Source: Alphaproteobacteria bacterium (GTDB lineage Bacteria; Pseudomonadota; Alphaproteobacteria; Thalassobaculales; Thalassobaculaceae). From it: a DNA stretch of 64,000 bases. The translations under genes were made by a program, and so were the position numbers. Numbering within the stretch: position 1 is the first letter of the stretch; the number at the start of each line of letters is the position of its first letter. Shown here piece after piece: positions 10,466 through 18,980 of the stretch. The notes under the pieces were generated by a model. That model saw only the letters and a list, made by a program, of their open reading frames with translations, was not told the DNA's origin and did no database searches. Location: assembly GCA_022822665.1 (NCBI GenBank), contig JAJEAR010000039.1:62001-126000 (forward strand). The letters are read 5' to 3'.

Positions 10466-11371
10466 TCAGGCCTCCGGTGCCCGCCGCAGCGGAAGGCACA
10501 GTTCCGTCACCAGCTCGGCGGGCGGGGTATCGAGCGGTGAGTTGAGGAAAACCTCCATGCACGGCCGGTCGTCGATTTCCTCGCCGCTTTGCGGCAGCCA
10601 CACCGAGAACAGGCGCCTGTACGCTTCCGCGATGCCGTCGTAGGGCCCACGGTGGGTGTGGATGGCGTAGCGCCCGGCAGCGAGCGTGTCGACAGTGATG
10701 TCGGGCGGCGGCGCGACGTCGGAGTGTAGCTCAAGGCAGGCATCCGAGCGCAGGCTTTCCGGCGCATTGGTGTCGGGGTCGTCATAGGACAGGCTGAAGA
10801 CACGGCCGGGTCGGCCGCCGACACTGGTCGCCCACTCGAACAGGCGCTCGAAGCATCGCCCCACCTCGTTGTAGGGGCCGACATGCCGGATGCGGGCCAC
10901 CTCGATTTCGTCGATGGTCTCGATGCGGACATCCATGTTGATTTCTCCCGATGGCAAGTCGACTTCCACGCGTTCTTCACCCGGGTAATACCTGACCCGG
11001 GACACCGGACTGCCAAACTCCGGAGGCGGCCAGGTGGTGCGGTACTGACCGGGGCTCATCCCGCAGCCGCGGCGAAACGCCCTCGAGAAGGCCTCGGCCG
11101 AGCCGTAACCGGCATCAAGGGCAACGTCGGTCACGTCGTCCACCGACTCGTGGCGAAGCCGCCAGGCGGCCCGCTCCAGGCGCAGCCGTCGCGCCAGGCC
11201 GGCAATCGACTCACCGGTCATGGCCCGGAACATGCGCCGGCAGTGAAAACGCGAGAACGCGGCCGCGGCCGCCACCTCCTCGACCGTGCAGGGACGATCA
11301 AGACGGCCCGCAACGAACTCGAGAGCCCGAACCAGCCGGCGGTAACACGATTCTACGGTAACGGAACGCAT
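10466..11371 (-). CDS. AraC-family regulator with C-terminal GyrI-like ligand domain
   Basis: About 301 residues from the ATG at 11371. The N-terminal 110 residues contain the two AraC helix-turn-helix motifs, with VEEVAAAAAFSRFHCRRMF and DVALDAGYGSAEAFSRAFRR, ending in the conserved GMSPGQYR. After a short linker the C-terminal half is a GyrI-like (SOUL/BmrR effector) domain with EVARIRHVGPY and GRYAIHTHRGPYDGIAEAY. This layout is typical of Rob/TetD-like regulators that sense small, often cationic or hydrophobic, molecules. It converges on the upstream hydantoinase gene, leaving 156 bp with no clear terminator. Target genes are unknown. Confidence 0.88.
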   Translation of the reverse strand: MRSVTVESCYRRLVRALEFVAGRLDRPCTVEEVAAAAAFSRFHCRRMFRAMTGESIAGLARRLRLERAAWRLRHESVDDVTDVALDAGYGSAEAFSRAFRRGCGMSPGQYRTTWPPPEFGSPVSRVRYYPGEERVEVDLPSGEINMDVRIETIDEIEVARIRHVGPYNEVGRCFERLFEWATSVGGRPGRVFSLSYDDPDTNAPESLRSDACLELHSDVAPPPDITVDTLAAGRYAIHTHRGPYDGIAEAYRRLFSVWLPQSGEEIDDRPCMEVFLNSPLDTPPAELVTELCLPLRRAPEA

Positions 11372-11879
11372 GGACGCACCATCGCACAATGCCCGGTACC
11401 CGGCCTGACAGAACGTGCGGTTTTCGCGGCCTGCGACGGGCTGCGGTGAGCAGCTTCATGTGCAACCGCGCGGGTTACGGACCTTCTGTCAGCATGAGCA
11501 TGCTTGACCGAGCCCACCTCCTTGCTGGCGATGCAGAGGCCCTGAGCTGCTCCCGGACTGCAAGGCGCAAGGACCTGCACTGACCAGTTGAACAAACACC
11601 CTCCGCCCTCACCCCGGCGCCGAACGGATACATCACGCATTCGGGTGGCCATGCGGCGCGCGCCGCAAAAGCGGGTGCGCGACAGTCCCCATCTGCCCAG
11701 GATCATGGCGCGCGTCAGGGCGGTGCTGCCGGCCATCGTAGTCGTCTGCGCCCTGTTCTCCGCGTTCTCACCGACCAACGGGGGCGTTGGGGTTGGTAGT
11801 ATCGTCCTGCTGGTCAATTACGAAACCGTCCGGGGCACGAACAGGATCCGCACCGTCGGCACTGTCTAGCGCTTCAACC
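11372..11879. other. Stretch without a supported gene at the left edge of the island
   Basis: Several open frames exist on both strands, but none has a recognisable domain, plausible start and consistent composition together. It marks the change from catabolic genes to mobile/defence DNA. Confidence 0.35.
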
Positions 11880-12225
11880 TGCTTCAAGCGCGCGGTTCCC
11901 CTGTCGCTGATGGCGAAAGAAATTCTAGCCAGACTACCCCAGAAGCCGAACAATCCGTGGGTGACTTCAGGTCGCAACCCCGGGCGCCCGCCTGTTCAGT
12001 TTGAACGCGGCGTGGAGGGCGGTTTGGAACAAGGCCGGGCTCGAGGGTGTACATATGCATGGCCTCCCCTGCCTCTTCATGTCCCGGAGTCTCTCGCTCG
12101 GCGAGAGCTTCTCGATGCTCGGCAAGCGCCTTGGCCACTCGAAAGTCCAGACCATCGCCCGTCACGACCACCTTGCACGGGGTTCTGCGAAGGCTGCGAT
12201 GGATCCGGGTTCCGACAGTCTTGCT
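11880..12225 (+). pseudogene. C-terminal remnant of a tyrosine recombinase (phage-type integrase)
   Basis: Two frames together read as the end of an integrase. Frame one gives VPLSLMAKEILARLP and NNPWVTSGRNPG up to about 11996. One base out of phase from 12001, NAAWRAVWNKAGLEGVHMHG continues, then LSLGESFSMLGKRLGHSKVQ and TIARHDHLARGSAKA. Intact relatives read roughly IHDLRHSFASRALALGESL and TTARYAHLA. Here the HxxR active-site region is HGLP and the nucleophilic Tyr position is His, so the remnant is frameshifted and catalytically dead. It probably marks the old integration module of this island. Confidence 0.75.
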
Positions 12226-12611
12226 CCTAACTTGGTCTCACGACCGCGCATTCCGCCAGTCAGTCGCAAACCCGCCCACCTTCTCCTCGAGGTCTTTCGC
12301 CTCGGGCCACTTCTTCTCCATGAAACAGCTATCCCTCCGCCGCTGGACGACCCGGAGGCCTTCTATCCGTCCCTACGGTATGCACGACTCCGTCTAAGCC
12401 GCCGGGAAACACGCCCTCCAACACAATTGCACCCAATGTGCGCACAACCTCCGTCCACGCATGCACTCCCTGGACTGCGAATCCGCACCTTCAGCAGGCT
12501 TTTCGCATTAGACCAACCCCCTCGCCCCTTTTCTCCGCATCTACATGCGCTATATTCTCCTCTCGATCGTGCTTCTAGGTCACTACATCACGTTCAGAGG
12601 AACATCATCCC
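12226..12611. other. Upstream region of the AIPR gene
   Basis: 386 bp with no supported gene. GC content falls towards the AIPR start. A TATATT at 12551-12556 could be a -10 box, but no matching -35 is obvious. AGAGGA about 12 bases before the ATG is a plausible ribosome binding site. Confidence 0.35.
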
Positions 12612-14273
12612 ATGGACTTCAACTACCCCAACGTACTTAACATGTTCCAACAGTACCTTGATCCAAAGAGAAACGAAAGCGCCTCATTCCTGATTTGGTA
12701 CCTCGAGAACTATTACCGCCTTGATCCCCAGGAGGCTGTGGATTCAGTTTGCGACCAGAGGGGAGACAAAGGTATTGATGGCATATACGTAAACGAAAGC
12801 ATGCAAACAATTGTCATATTCCAGTCTCGGCTATCACAAAAGAACACCGCTGTTGGCGATACAGGATTAAAGGAGTTTGCGGGTACATTACTTCAAGTAA
12901 AGGATGCACAAAGTGTCAACAAGTTAATTCAAAGCGCGGGCAACGCCGAAGTGGCACGGTTGCTAAAGCGGCTTGAAATAGCAGATAAGATTTCTGAGTA
13001 CGAGTTAAGAGGGGAATATCTCTCAAATATCGAGCTGGACGCTAATGGAGAGGCGTATGTAGATCAGTCTCCTCACATTGGATTCATTGGACGAGAGTTT
13101 CTGAAACAAACCTATATTTCCGACAAACGAGACAATCCAATTCATACTCCAATTACCTTTGATGTTTCCAGTTTTCAAACTACCGAGTACACAGTTGACG
13201 CTAACAGCAAAGCTTACATAGCACCAATTCGCGCACAAGATTTGATTAAACTGGATGGCATCGACAATCAATCTCTCTTTATTCACAATGTGCGAGGCCC
13301 ACTTGGACGCACAACCGTTAACAGAGGCATCACGAAGAGCGTCAGCGAACCTACACTTCATAAGAAGTTTCCATTATTTCATAATGGTATCACAGTGATC
13401 GCTGGAAGTATTGATGCCACCGAAGAAAGGATTACGATTTCTGACTACTTTGTCGTCAATGGTTGCCAAAGCATTACATCTTTGTACTTTAATCAGTCCA
13501 AACTAACCGACAATCTCTATGTGTTAGCTAAGTTTATTGAAGTCGACCCTACCTCATCTTTGGCCAAGCAAATTACTGAATTCTCTAACAATCAGAACGG
13601 GGTAAAGGCACGTGACTTCAAGGCAAATAGTTCCCCACAAATTCGATTGCAAAATGAGTTTCGCCGCGACTACATGGGAGTCTATGACTATGCAATCAAG
13701 CGTGGGGAAGAGGTGCATAGAGGCACGGTGATTTCTAATGAAGACGCTGGACTTTATCTGATGGCGTTCGATCTCATGGAACCGTGGGCCACACACAGAA
13801 AGTATCAGGTATTCGACGATAAACATTCCGAAATATTTGGACGACCCGCGGTTACGGCAGATAGAATCGTTATGTGCCAGGTTGTCCGGGAGTCCATTGA
13901 ATGCGTTCTGGGAGAAATAAACAATCAGTTACTGGCAAAGTACGTGTTGACGCGATATCTGTTAATGTATTTGGTGCGCCGCGTATTCGATTCCGAAGAA
14001 TTTGGCAAGAATATTGTTGCTAATCCCCGACATTTTGTTCGAGGTGTCGCTGAGAGAAGGAAGTTTAAAGCGTTGGTAGAAGGAACATTACGTGACATTG
14101 TCACTGACTTAAATTCCGAAGTTGATGAATACGGAGACGATTTTGATTATAGGGGGCGGTTGCGTGACGAACAGTGGGTCATTAAGCTTGGCAGGGAAGT
14201 CGTGGCTCTCCGGGAAAAGTTGGTAAGGAGGGGAAATATCCGAGCAATCAGCGCAGAGTGGCAATCTCTTTGA
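12612..14273 (+). CDS. AIPR-family (abortive infection phage resistance) protein
   Basis: The 553-residue protein has the conserved AIPR core: LFHNGITVIAGS (about 256-267), then SDYFVVNGCQSITSLYF (about 276-292) and ITEFSNNQNGVKARDF (about 318-333). The N-terminal region, with DQRGDKGIDGIYV and IVIFQSRLS, resembles a restriction-endonuclease-like D...(E/Q)xx fold. AIPR proteins are named from plasmid-borne abortive-infection genes and also occur as stand-alone defence or restriction-associated genes. The gene is clearly AT-richer than its surroundings and uses A/T-ending codons freely, so it was acquired from a different genome. It stands alone, with no methylase or partner gene. The reading frame is intact and it is the only apparently functional defence gene in this island. 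Confidence 0.85.
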   Translation: MDFNYPNVLNMFQQYLDPKRNESASFLIWYLENYYRLDPQEAVDSVCDQRGDKGIDGIYVNESMQTIVIFQSRLSQKNTAVGDTGLKEFAGTLLQVKDAQSVNKLIQSAGNAEVARLLKRLEIADKISEYELRGEYLSNIELDANGEAYVDQSPHIGFIGREFLKQTYISDKRDNPIHTPITFDVSSFQTTEYTVDANSKAYIAPIRAQDLIKLDGIDNQSLFIHNVRGPLGRTTVNRGITKSVSEPTLHKKFPLFHNGITVIAGSIDATEERITISDYFVVNGCQSITSLYFNQSKLTDNLYVLAKFIEVDPTSSLAKQITEFSNNQNGVKARDFKANSSPQIRLQNEFRRDYMGVYDYAIKRGEEVHRGTVISNEDAGLYLMAFDLMEPWATHRKYQVFDDKHSEIFGRPAVTADRIVMCQVVRESIECVLGEINNQLLAKYVLTRYLLMYLVRRVFDSEEFGKNIVANPRHFVRGVAERRKFKALVEGTLRDIVTDLNSEVDEYGDDFDYRGRLRDEQWVIKLGREVVALREKLVRRGNIRAISAEWQSL

Positions 14274-14405
14274 GGATACGTGTTAGGTGAACTAACGGCT
14301 TTGCCGGAAAGGCACCACTCTCCAACTAGTTTATGAGTTCGGTCTAATTCCCAGTCGTTTGACTGTTTCAGCGATGTGCCTGCTTGCCCTTTTTGTTTTG
14401 AAACA

Positions 14406-14689
14406 TCATGAGCATGCCCGAGTGGAGTCAATTGTACCAATCTGGTCGCTCATGGCGCGTCTGGCGGTTAGAACAGCGCGAGACTTGATCTGGTAGCGGA
14501 GCCCGGCGTCGTCAGTGGTATCATGGGCAGGGACGATGGTTAGACCGAAAAGTCGGGCCGATTCGTGTTCATAGACCTTGCTGGTGATTCCGAGGGTTTG
14601 CCCGTCAGGCGATGGTAGTCGGCTGCAGCTTGTTTTGCTCGGGCCAGAACTGCAGTCACGTCGTTCACGTGGCCTAAGTTATCGATCAT
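14406..14689 (-). pseudogene. Frameshifted 5' fragment of a conserved (DUF6998-like) protein
   Basis: From the ATG at 14689 the minus strand reads MIDNLGHVND, ARAKQAAADYHRLTGKP. After a one-base loss near 14597 the next frame continues LGITSKVYEHESARLFGLTI, then YQIKSRAVLTARRAMS and a TGA at 14406. The pattern tGKPLGvTgEvaEyEAarLLgL followed by QIKgR is what I recall from DUF6998 proteins, a family of unknown function; the match is from memory. The C-terminal half is missing. The remaining gap to 14891 shows nothing else. Confidence 0.5.
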
Positions 14690-14891
14690 GGGTGACCACC
14701 AGAGAGGAACTGCTGTTGTGCATGTTTCGTTTCTTAGTTCGGGCAGCGATGAGGCGCGTGACTCCCCATGCTACGCATCGTTGAGGGCGGTGTAACCACT
14801 CACCCGTCAGGGGGCGGGTCAGGTAGGGTATGACCTCGATGTGGGCAGGAACGCTCACTGAACGATGACGGGCGGCTCTTCACGTTCCTGT

Positions 14892-15280
14892 CTACTGGCG
14901 CGACGGTTCAACGGCGAATGTCCTGCTGATGTCGAAGACGTAGGTGTAAGCGCCGATTTTTTCCGGGCCAGCGGATACAAAGCCGGGAATAAGTCCGATT
15001 GCGGAGAGTGCGAGCCCGATCGGGTCGCCGGTCGAGAATGACCACGCACCGCCTGCGAGTCCAAGCGACCAGGCTGCTAGGTTCTTGCGGAGTTCGCGAC
15101 GGGAGGTCTGCTGGAGGTCGTGCGCGTGGTCGGAAATCTCCTGTCGTCGTTCAAGCAGCAGTGCTTCGCGGTCGGCGGGTACAGTAACTTCGGCAAGCTC
15201 GATCATGCATCGCCGGAGATTGCGCATGTAGGAACGGTACGAGTTGTGGTGCTCGTCGCGGAACTGCAACACCTCGTCGA
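14892..15280 (-). pseudogene. 3' part of the gene split by the transposon (C-terminal 128 codons)
   Basis: On the minus strand this reads (L)DEVLQFRDEHHNSYRSYMRN and ends with a Gly-rich hydrophobic stretch (GLALSAIGLIPGFVSAG) and AYTYVFDISRTF. The 5' part lies at 23138-23771. Deleting 15285-23137 plus one copy of the 4-bp repeat GCGG joins SPIP(L) to LDEVLQF in frame, giving a 340-codon gene. Without its 5' part the fragment is not expected to make a functional protein. The family is uncertain (see the 5' fragment). Confidence 0.85.
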
Positions 15281-15284
15281 GCGG
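15281..15284. repeat. Left copy of 4-bp target-site duplication (GCGG)
   Basis: GCGG directly precedes the left terminal repeat of the transposon, and GCGG at 23138-23141 directly follows the right one. Collapsing the two copies restores the interrupted gene in frame, which is better support than four bases alone would give. Confidence 0.8.
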
Positions 15285-15302
15285 TGAGCGTGGGCAGGCT
15301 TT
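15285..15302 (+). repeat. Left terminal inverted repeat of the transposon
   Basis: TGAGCGTGGGCAGGCTTT, matching the right end TGAGCGTGCTCAGGCTTT at 16 of 18 positions. A second motif, GGCTCGGATTGAGCGATGG at about 15325-15343, resembles one inside the right end. Confidence 0.85.
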
Positions 15303-15456
15303 GAGCGGGGATTTTGGGCTGATCGGCTCGGATTGAGCGATGGACTGTAGTGTGCGCCCCCCGGCGAGCTTGCAAAAGTTCGTCCGGGGGGCTTTGTCTC
15401 GGTGACGGCTAAACCACCGGACGAGTCCAATGTCGCACACGCTGTGCCGAAGCTCC

Positions 15457-16044
15457 ATGCTTTCGGATCCGCGCGTCTGGTCGTTCCTGACGCAGGTTGA
15501 CGCGGCCGAGGCGGAGACCTGCCGGAAGGCGGGCTGTCCGCGCTGCGGCGGCGTTCTTCACAGTGCCCGGTATCCGCGCAAACCGTACGGTCTTGCGGTC
15601 GCATTACGCGGCGATGTCTGGCGTTTCAGCTTCTGTTGCGCAGCGTGCCGGGGACGTGAGACGCCACCGTCGGTTCGCTTCTTCGGGCGGCGCTTCTATG
15701 TGGGCGCCCTGTTCCTTCTGGTGAGCGCGCTGGCCCTGGGTGGCGGTGTGCGCCTGCAGACGATCGCGCGGCGCTCGGGGATTCCGGTCCGGACGCTGAA
15801 GCGCTGGCGGCGGTGGTGGCAGGAGACGTTCCCGACGACGCCTGAGTGGCGGGTGAAGCGGGGTGCGCTGGCGCCGCCACCCGGGGAAGCGCCCCTGCGC
15901 TGGCTGTTGCGGACCATGCGTGGCCACACCCTGCGCGCCCGTCTGTTGCGCAGCCTGGTGTGGCTGATGCCCTGGACGGGATCGTGCGCTCTCGGCGATG
16001 GGCGGACGATGTCCGCAGAAAGCGTTTCTGTCATGACCGCATAG
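15457..16044 (+). CDS. Transposon-associated zinc-ribbon/helix-turn-helix protein
   Basis: The first gene inside the transposon encodes about 195 residues from the ATG at 15457 (15430 is a possible earlier start). A zinc-ribbon is visible as C-x2-C in GCPRCGG and a second pair in FCCAACRG, followed by a helix-turn-helix-like stretch IARRSGIPVRTLKRWRRWW. It lies 44 bases before the transposase gene on the same strand. Small zinc-binding HTH proteins often help transposases choose targets or bind ends (TniQ/TnsD-like roles), but a specific role here is inference. I do not recognise a named family. Confidence 0.6.
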   Translation: MLSDPRVWSFLTQVDAAEAETCRKAGCPRCGGVLHSARYPRKPYGLAVALRGDVWRFSFCCAACRGRETPPSVRFFGRRFYVGALFLLVSALALGGGVRLQTIARRSGIPVRTLKRWRRWWQETFPTTPEWRVKRGALAPPPGEAPLRWLLRTMRGHTLRARLLRSLVWLMPWTGSCALGDGRTMSAESVSVMTA

Positions 16045-16088
16045 GGCGTTCTACACCGGCCTCCCGGTGACGGAAGGGAGATGCCGGA

Positions 16089-16643
16089 ATGGACAGGGAC
16101 GACCCGGTCGCCAGGCGCGAGAAGTGGGCACGGCTCCGGTTTGCGGTGGTGGGACCGCTGCTGGCGTCGCCGCCGCCGTCAGGCCAGTTGCGGGCTGCGC
16201 TTGAGCGGTTGTCGCATCTGGAGTGGGAGCATCCGTCGGGCGCCGGGCGGGTGCGCTTCTCGGTGTCCACGATCGAGCGCTGGTACTACCAGGCGCGGGC
16301 GGAGGATCGCGATCCGGTCAAGGCGCTGCGTCAGAAGCCGCGGTCCGACATCGGCCGCGAACGGGCGATGTCGCCGGCGCTGATCGAGGCGCTGCGCGAG
16401 CAGTACCGGGCGCATCCGTCGTGGTCGGCGCAGCTGCATTACGACAACCTGCGGGTGCGGGCCGAGGGCGATCCAGCGCTCGGTCCGATGCCCTCCTACG
16501 CGACGCTCACCCGGGCGATGCGGGCGCGCGGCCTGGTGCGCAAGCGCCGCCGCAAGTGGTTCGAGGGCGAGGAGATGCCCGCGGCCGACACCCGCGAGGT
16601 CCTGAGCTACGAGGTCTCGCGCAGTCACGGGCTCTGGCACGCC
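16089..16643 (+). pseudogene. 5' half of the DDE transposase, split by the RIT element
   Basis: These 185 codons start MDRDDPVARREKWARL and carry the N-terminal DNA-binding region, with a HTH-like FSVSTIERWYYQAR. They run to the conserved block before the catalytic core, SYEVSRSHGLWHA. The next codon in the 3' half at 20092 is Asp, in DFHHGKRRVLTSSGEWVTP, which intact relatives have in direct continuation. The open frame runs 39 bases into the RIT end before a stop. Rejoined, the protein would have 489 residues, normal for this transposase type. Confidence 0.88.
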
Positions 16644-16674
16644 TTATGTGGCGGTCGTCGTTATGTGGCGGTGA
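16644..16674 (+). repeat. Left inverted repeat of the RIT element
   Basis: 31 bases identical in reverse complement to 20029-20059, extending to 37 with one mismatch. Each repeat contains two direct copies of TTATGTGGCGG, 17 bases apart. Another copy in reverse orientation (CCGCCACATAA) sits inside the left end at 16715-16725. These look like multiple recombinase arm or core sites. Confidence 0.92.
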
Positions 16675-16782
16675 TCCCGTAGACCCGCAGTAAGAATGGA
16701 ATCACGCCACCTGGCCGCCACATAACCTAGAACACGGATTCCCGTTCAGTGATCGTGCTTTCCCGCTCAAGGAGGCACGCTC

Positions 16783-18036
16783 ATGTTCGAGAAACTGTTC
16801 GAGCGCCCGCACACGATTGAGAAGTACCGGTCGGCAGCGCTCTACGAGGACCGGCTCAGGTATCTGGTCCATGTGGCCGACGGTGGCGCCACACCCGACA
16901 CGCTCTACAAGATTGCCTATCATCAGCTGAACCTGCTTCGTCTCCTCGACCTGCGGGAAGGCGAAACGGTGACGCTGCCCCAGCTCACCACCGTGATCGA
17001 CGCGCGGTTCGATCGCGCGGGGCGTACCGGTGACCAGCGGACCCGGTCGAGGTCGTCAAGCGAGTTCCTTGGATACGCTCTTCGATGGTTGCGTTTTCTG
17101 GGTCGCGTCGAGGAGCCCGCGGTCCCCCGCCACCCCTACGCCGCCGAGATCGAAGCGTTCACCGCCTGGATGCGCACCGAGCGAGGCCTGTCTGAAAAAA
17201 CGATCTACTTCTGTTGTCAGGCGGTTGCCGACTTCCTGAACAGGCTGGCGGGACGGAACGTCCCGCTGGCGGTGGTCGAAATGGCCGATGTCGACGAGTT
17301 CGTTGCCGCGAAGACGGCCAGCGGATCGTGCAAGCGGGCAACGATCAACAACTACGCTCGCTATGTTCGGGCCTTTCTCGCCTTTGGCGAAGATCGGGGC
17401 TTGTGCCGATCCGGCCTGGCCGGAGGCATCATTCCTTCGAGGATCTACAAGGATGAGCCGATCCCGGCAGGAGTGTCACGCGATGACGTCCGGCGCCTGC
17501 TGGCCGACACCGAGGGAGAGCGACCGGGTGACAAGCGGGATCGCGCGATCCTGATGCTCCTCGTCGGATACGGCTTGCGGGCCGGAGAGGTGTGCGACCT
17601 GCATCTGGACGACCTCGACTGGGAACAGGAGACGATACGCGTCCGCCGGAGCAAACCGGGGCGAACCGACGTCTATCCGCTGTCCCGTGGCGTCGGACAG
17701 GCGATCCTGCGCTACCTGGTCGATGTCCGCCCTCAGCGGCCTGAACGCTCCCTGTTCCTGACCCTTCGCGCTCCGAGACGACCGTTACGCACGAGTGCTG
17801 TCTCGGAGATCGTCCGACGGCGGCTGGGTCGTCTCGGTCTCAAGACGAAGCGGCGTGGGGCGCATGGGCTCAGGCACGCCGCCGCCCAGCGTCTCCTCGA
17901 CCATGGCCTGTCGATGAAGGCCGTCGGCGACTACCTCGGGCATCGCCGCATCGCATCCACTTCGGTGTACGCAAAGGTCCATCTCGAGGCCCTGCGAGAA
18001 GTCGTCGCCGACTTCGATCTGGAGGGTCTGGCATGA
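16783..18036 (+). CDS. RIT element tyrosine recombinase A
   Basis: The 417-residue protein has a SAM-like N-terminal DNA-binding domain (about 120-230) and a catalytic domain with GLRAGEV (Arg I), HGLRHAAAQRLL (HxxR), GHRRI and the nucleophilic Tyr in TSVYAKVH near the C-terminus. It would cut and rejoin DNA through a 3'-phosphotyrosine bond. It is the first of three recombinases read as one unit: its TGA overlaps the ATG of the next gene by four bases. A good AAGGAGG site precedes the ATG. All active-site residues are present. Confidence 0.93.
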   Translation: MFEKLFERPHTIEKYRSAALYEDRLRYLVHVADGGATPDTLYKIAYHQLNLLRLLDLREGETVTLPQLTTVIDARFDRAGRTGDQRTRSRSSSEFLGYALRWLRFLGRVEEPAVPRHPYAAEIEAFTAWMRTERGLSEKTIYFCCQAVADFLNRLAGRNVPLAVVEMADVDEFVAAKTASGSCKRATINNYARYVRAFLAFGEDRGLCRSGLAGGIIPSRIYKDEPIPAGVSRDDVRRLLADTEGERPGDKRDRAILMLLVGYGLRAGEVCDLHLDDLDWEQETIRVRRSKPGRTDVYPLSRGVGQAILRYLVDVRPQRPERSLFLTLRAPRRPLRTSAVSEIVRRRLGRLGLKTKRRGAHGLRHAAAQRLLDHGLSMKAVGDYLGHRRIASTSVYAKVHLEALREVVADFDLEGLA

Positions 18037-18980
18037 CAAGCCTGCGGGAAGCGATCGACGGCTACGTCGCATGGCAGCGCAGTCATGGCGCGACGTTCGT
18101 CTCCGGCGCCTACCTCCTGAACAGCTTCTGCAGGAGCTTCGACCAGGACACCGAGTGCGACGCGGTCACCGAGGCCCAGGTGAGGGTATTCCTCGCCGGC
18201 ACCGGACCGCTGACCCGTTCCCGTTCGACCCGCTACGGCGCCCTCGCGGGGTTCTACCGCTACGCGATCAGCCGACGATATGCGTCGCGCTCGCCGTTGC
18301 CGGACAACGAACCGCCGCGGCCCCGGTCGCCGCCGTCCTACATCTATTCCCGTGACGAGGTGAAGCGGATCTTCGGCGTCGTCGATGAATGCCGGCGCGA
18401 TGCGCGCAAGCTCGACGCCGATACCTTTCGCACGCTCATCCTGCTTCTGTACGGAACCGGACTGCGCCGCGGGGAGGCGTGCCGCCTGACTGTGGAGGAT
18501 GTCGACCTGGCCGAGGCCGTGCTGACGATCCGCGACACCAAGTTCTACAAGAGCCGGCTTGTGCCGGTCGGCCCGCGGCTTGCCGATGTGCTGCGAACCT
18601 ACGCGTCACGCCGTGCCGAACGCCCGATGAAGGCAGGCATCACCTCAACTTTCCTGGCAAATCGGGATGGATCGCCGGTCAACGGGTCGTCGGTGCATCG
18701 AGCCTTTAGCGAACTGCTTCGAGCGGCGGACATCCATGCCAGGAACGACGGACGCGGGGCGCCCTGCGTGCATTCGCTGCGCCATTCATTCGCCGTTCAC
18801 CGGCTGACCTCATGGTACCGGCTGGGTGCCGATGTGCAGCGGCTGCTGCCGGTCCTCGCCACCTTTCTCGGGCATCGCGACCTGAATGGCACCCAGGTCT
18901 ATCTGTCGATGACCCCCGAGCTGCTGCACGAAGCCTCGCTGCGCTTCGAACACTACGTCCATGGAGAAACCGATGAATGA
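18033..18980 (+). CDS. RIT element tyrosine recombinase B
   Basis: 315 residues, middle gene of the trio. Catalytic residues are visible in GTGLRRGEACRL (Arg), HSLRHSFAVHRL (HxxR), LGHRDLNGTQVYLSM (His and Tyr). The N-terminal region resembles a core-binding domain, with RSRSTRYGALAGFYRYAI. Translation is probably coupled at both ends: ATGA overlap with gene A, and a 20-base overlap with gene C. In RIT elements the three recombinases are distinct subfamilies that keep the same order, which implies that all three are needed. Confidence 0.92.
   Translation: MTSLREAIDGYVAWQRSHGATFVSGAYLLNSFCRSFDQDTECDAVTEAQVRVFLAGTGPLTRSRSTRYGALAGFYRYAISRRYASRSPLPDNEPPRPRSPPSYIYSRDEVKRIFGVVDECRRDARKLDADTFRTLILLLYGTGLRRGEACRLTVEDVDLAEAVLTIRDTKFYKSRLVPVGPRLADVLRTYASRRAERPMKAGITSTFLANRDGSPVNGSSVHRAFSELLRAADIHARNDGRGAPCVHSLRHSFAVHRLTSWYRLGADVQRLLPVLATFLGHRDLNGTQVYLSMTPELLHEASLRFEHYVHGETDE

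Noticed and set aside
12001-12693. 230-codon frame crossing into the AIPR gene
   Set aside because: Only its first 75 codons match an integrase; the rest is an out-of-frame run through the AIPR start.
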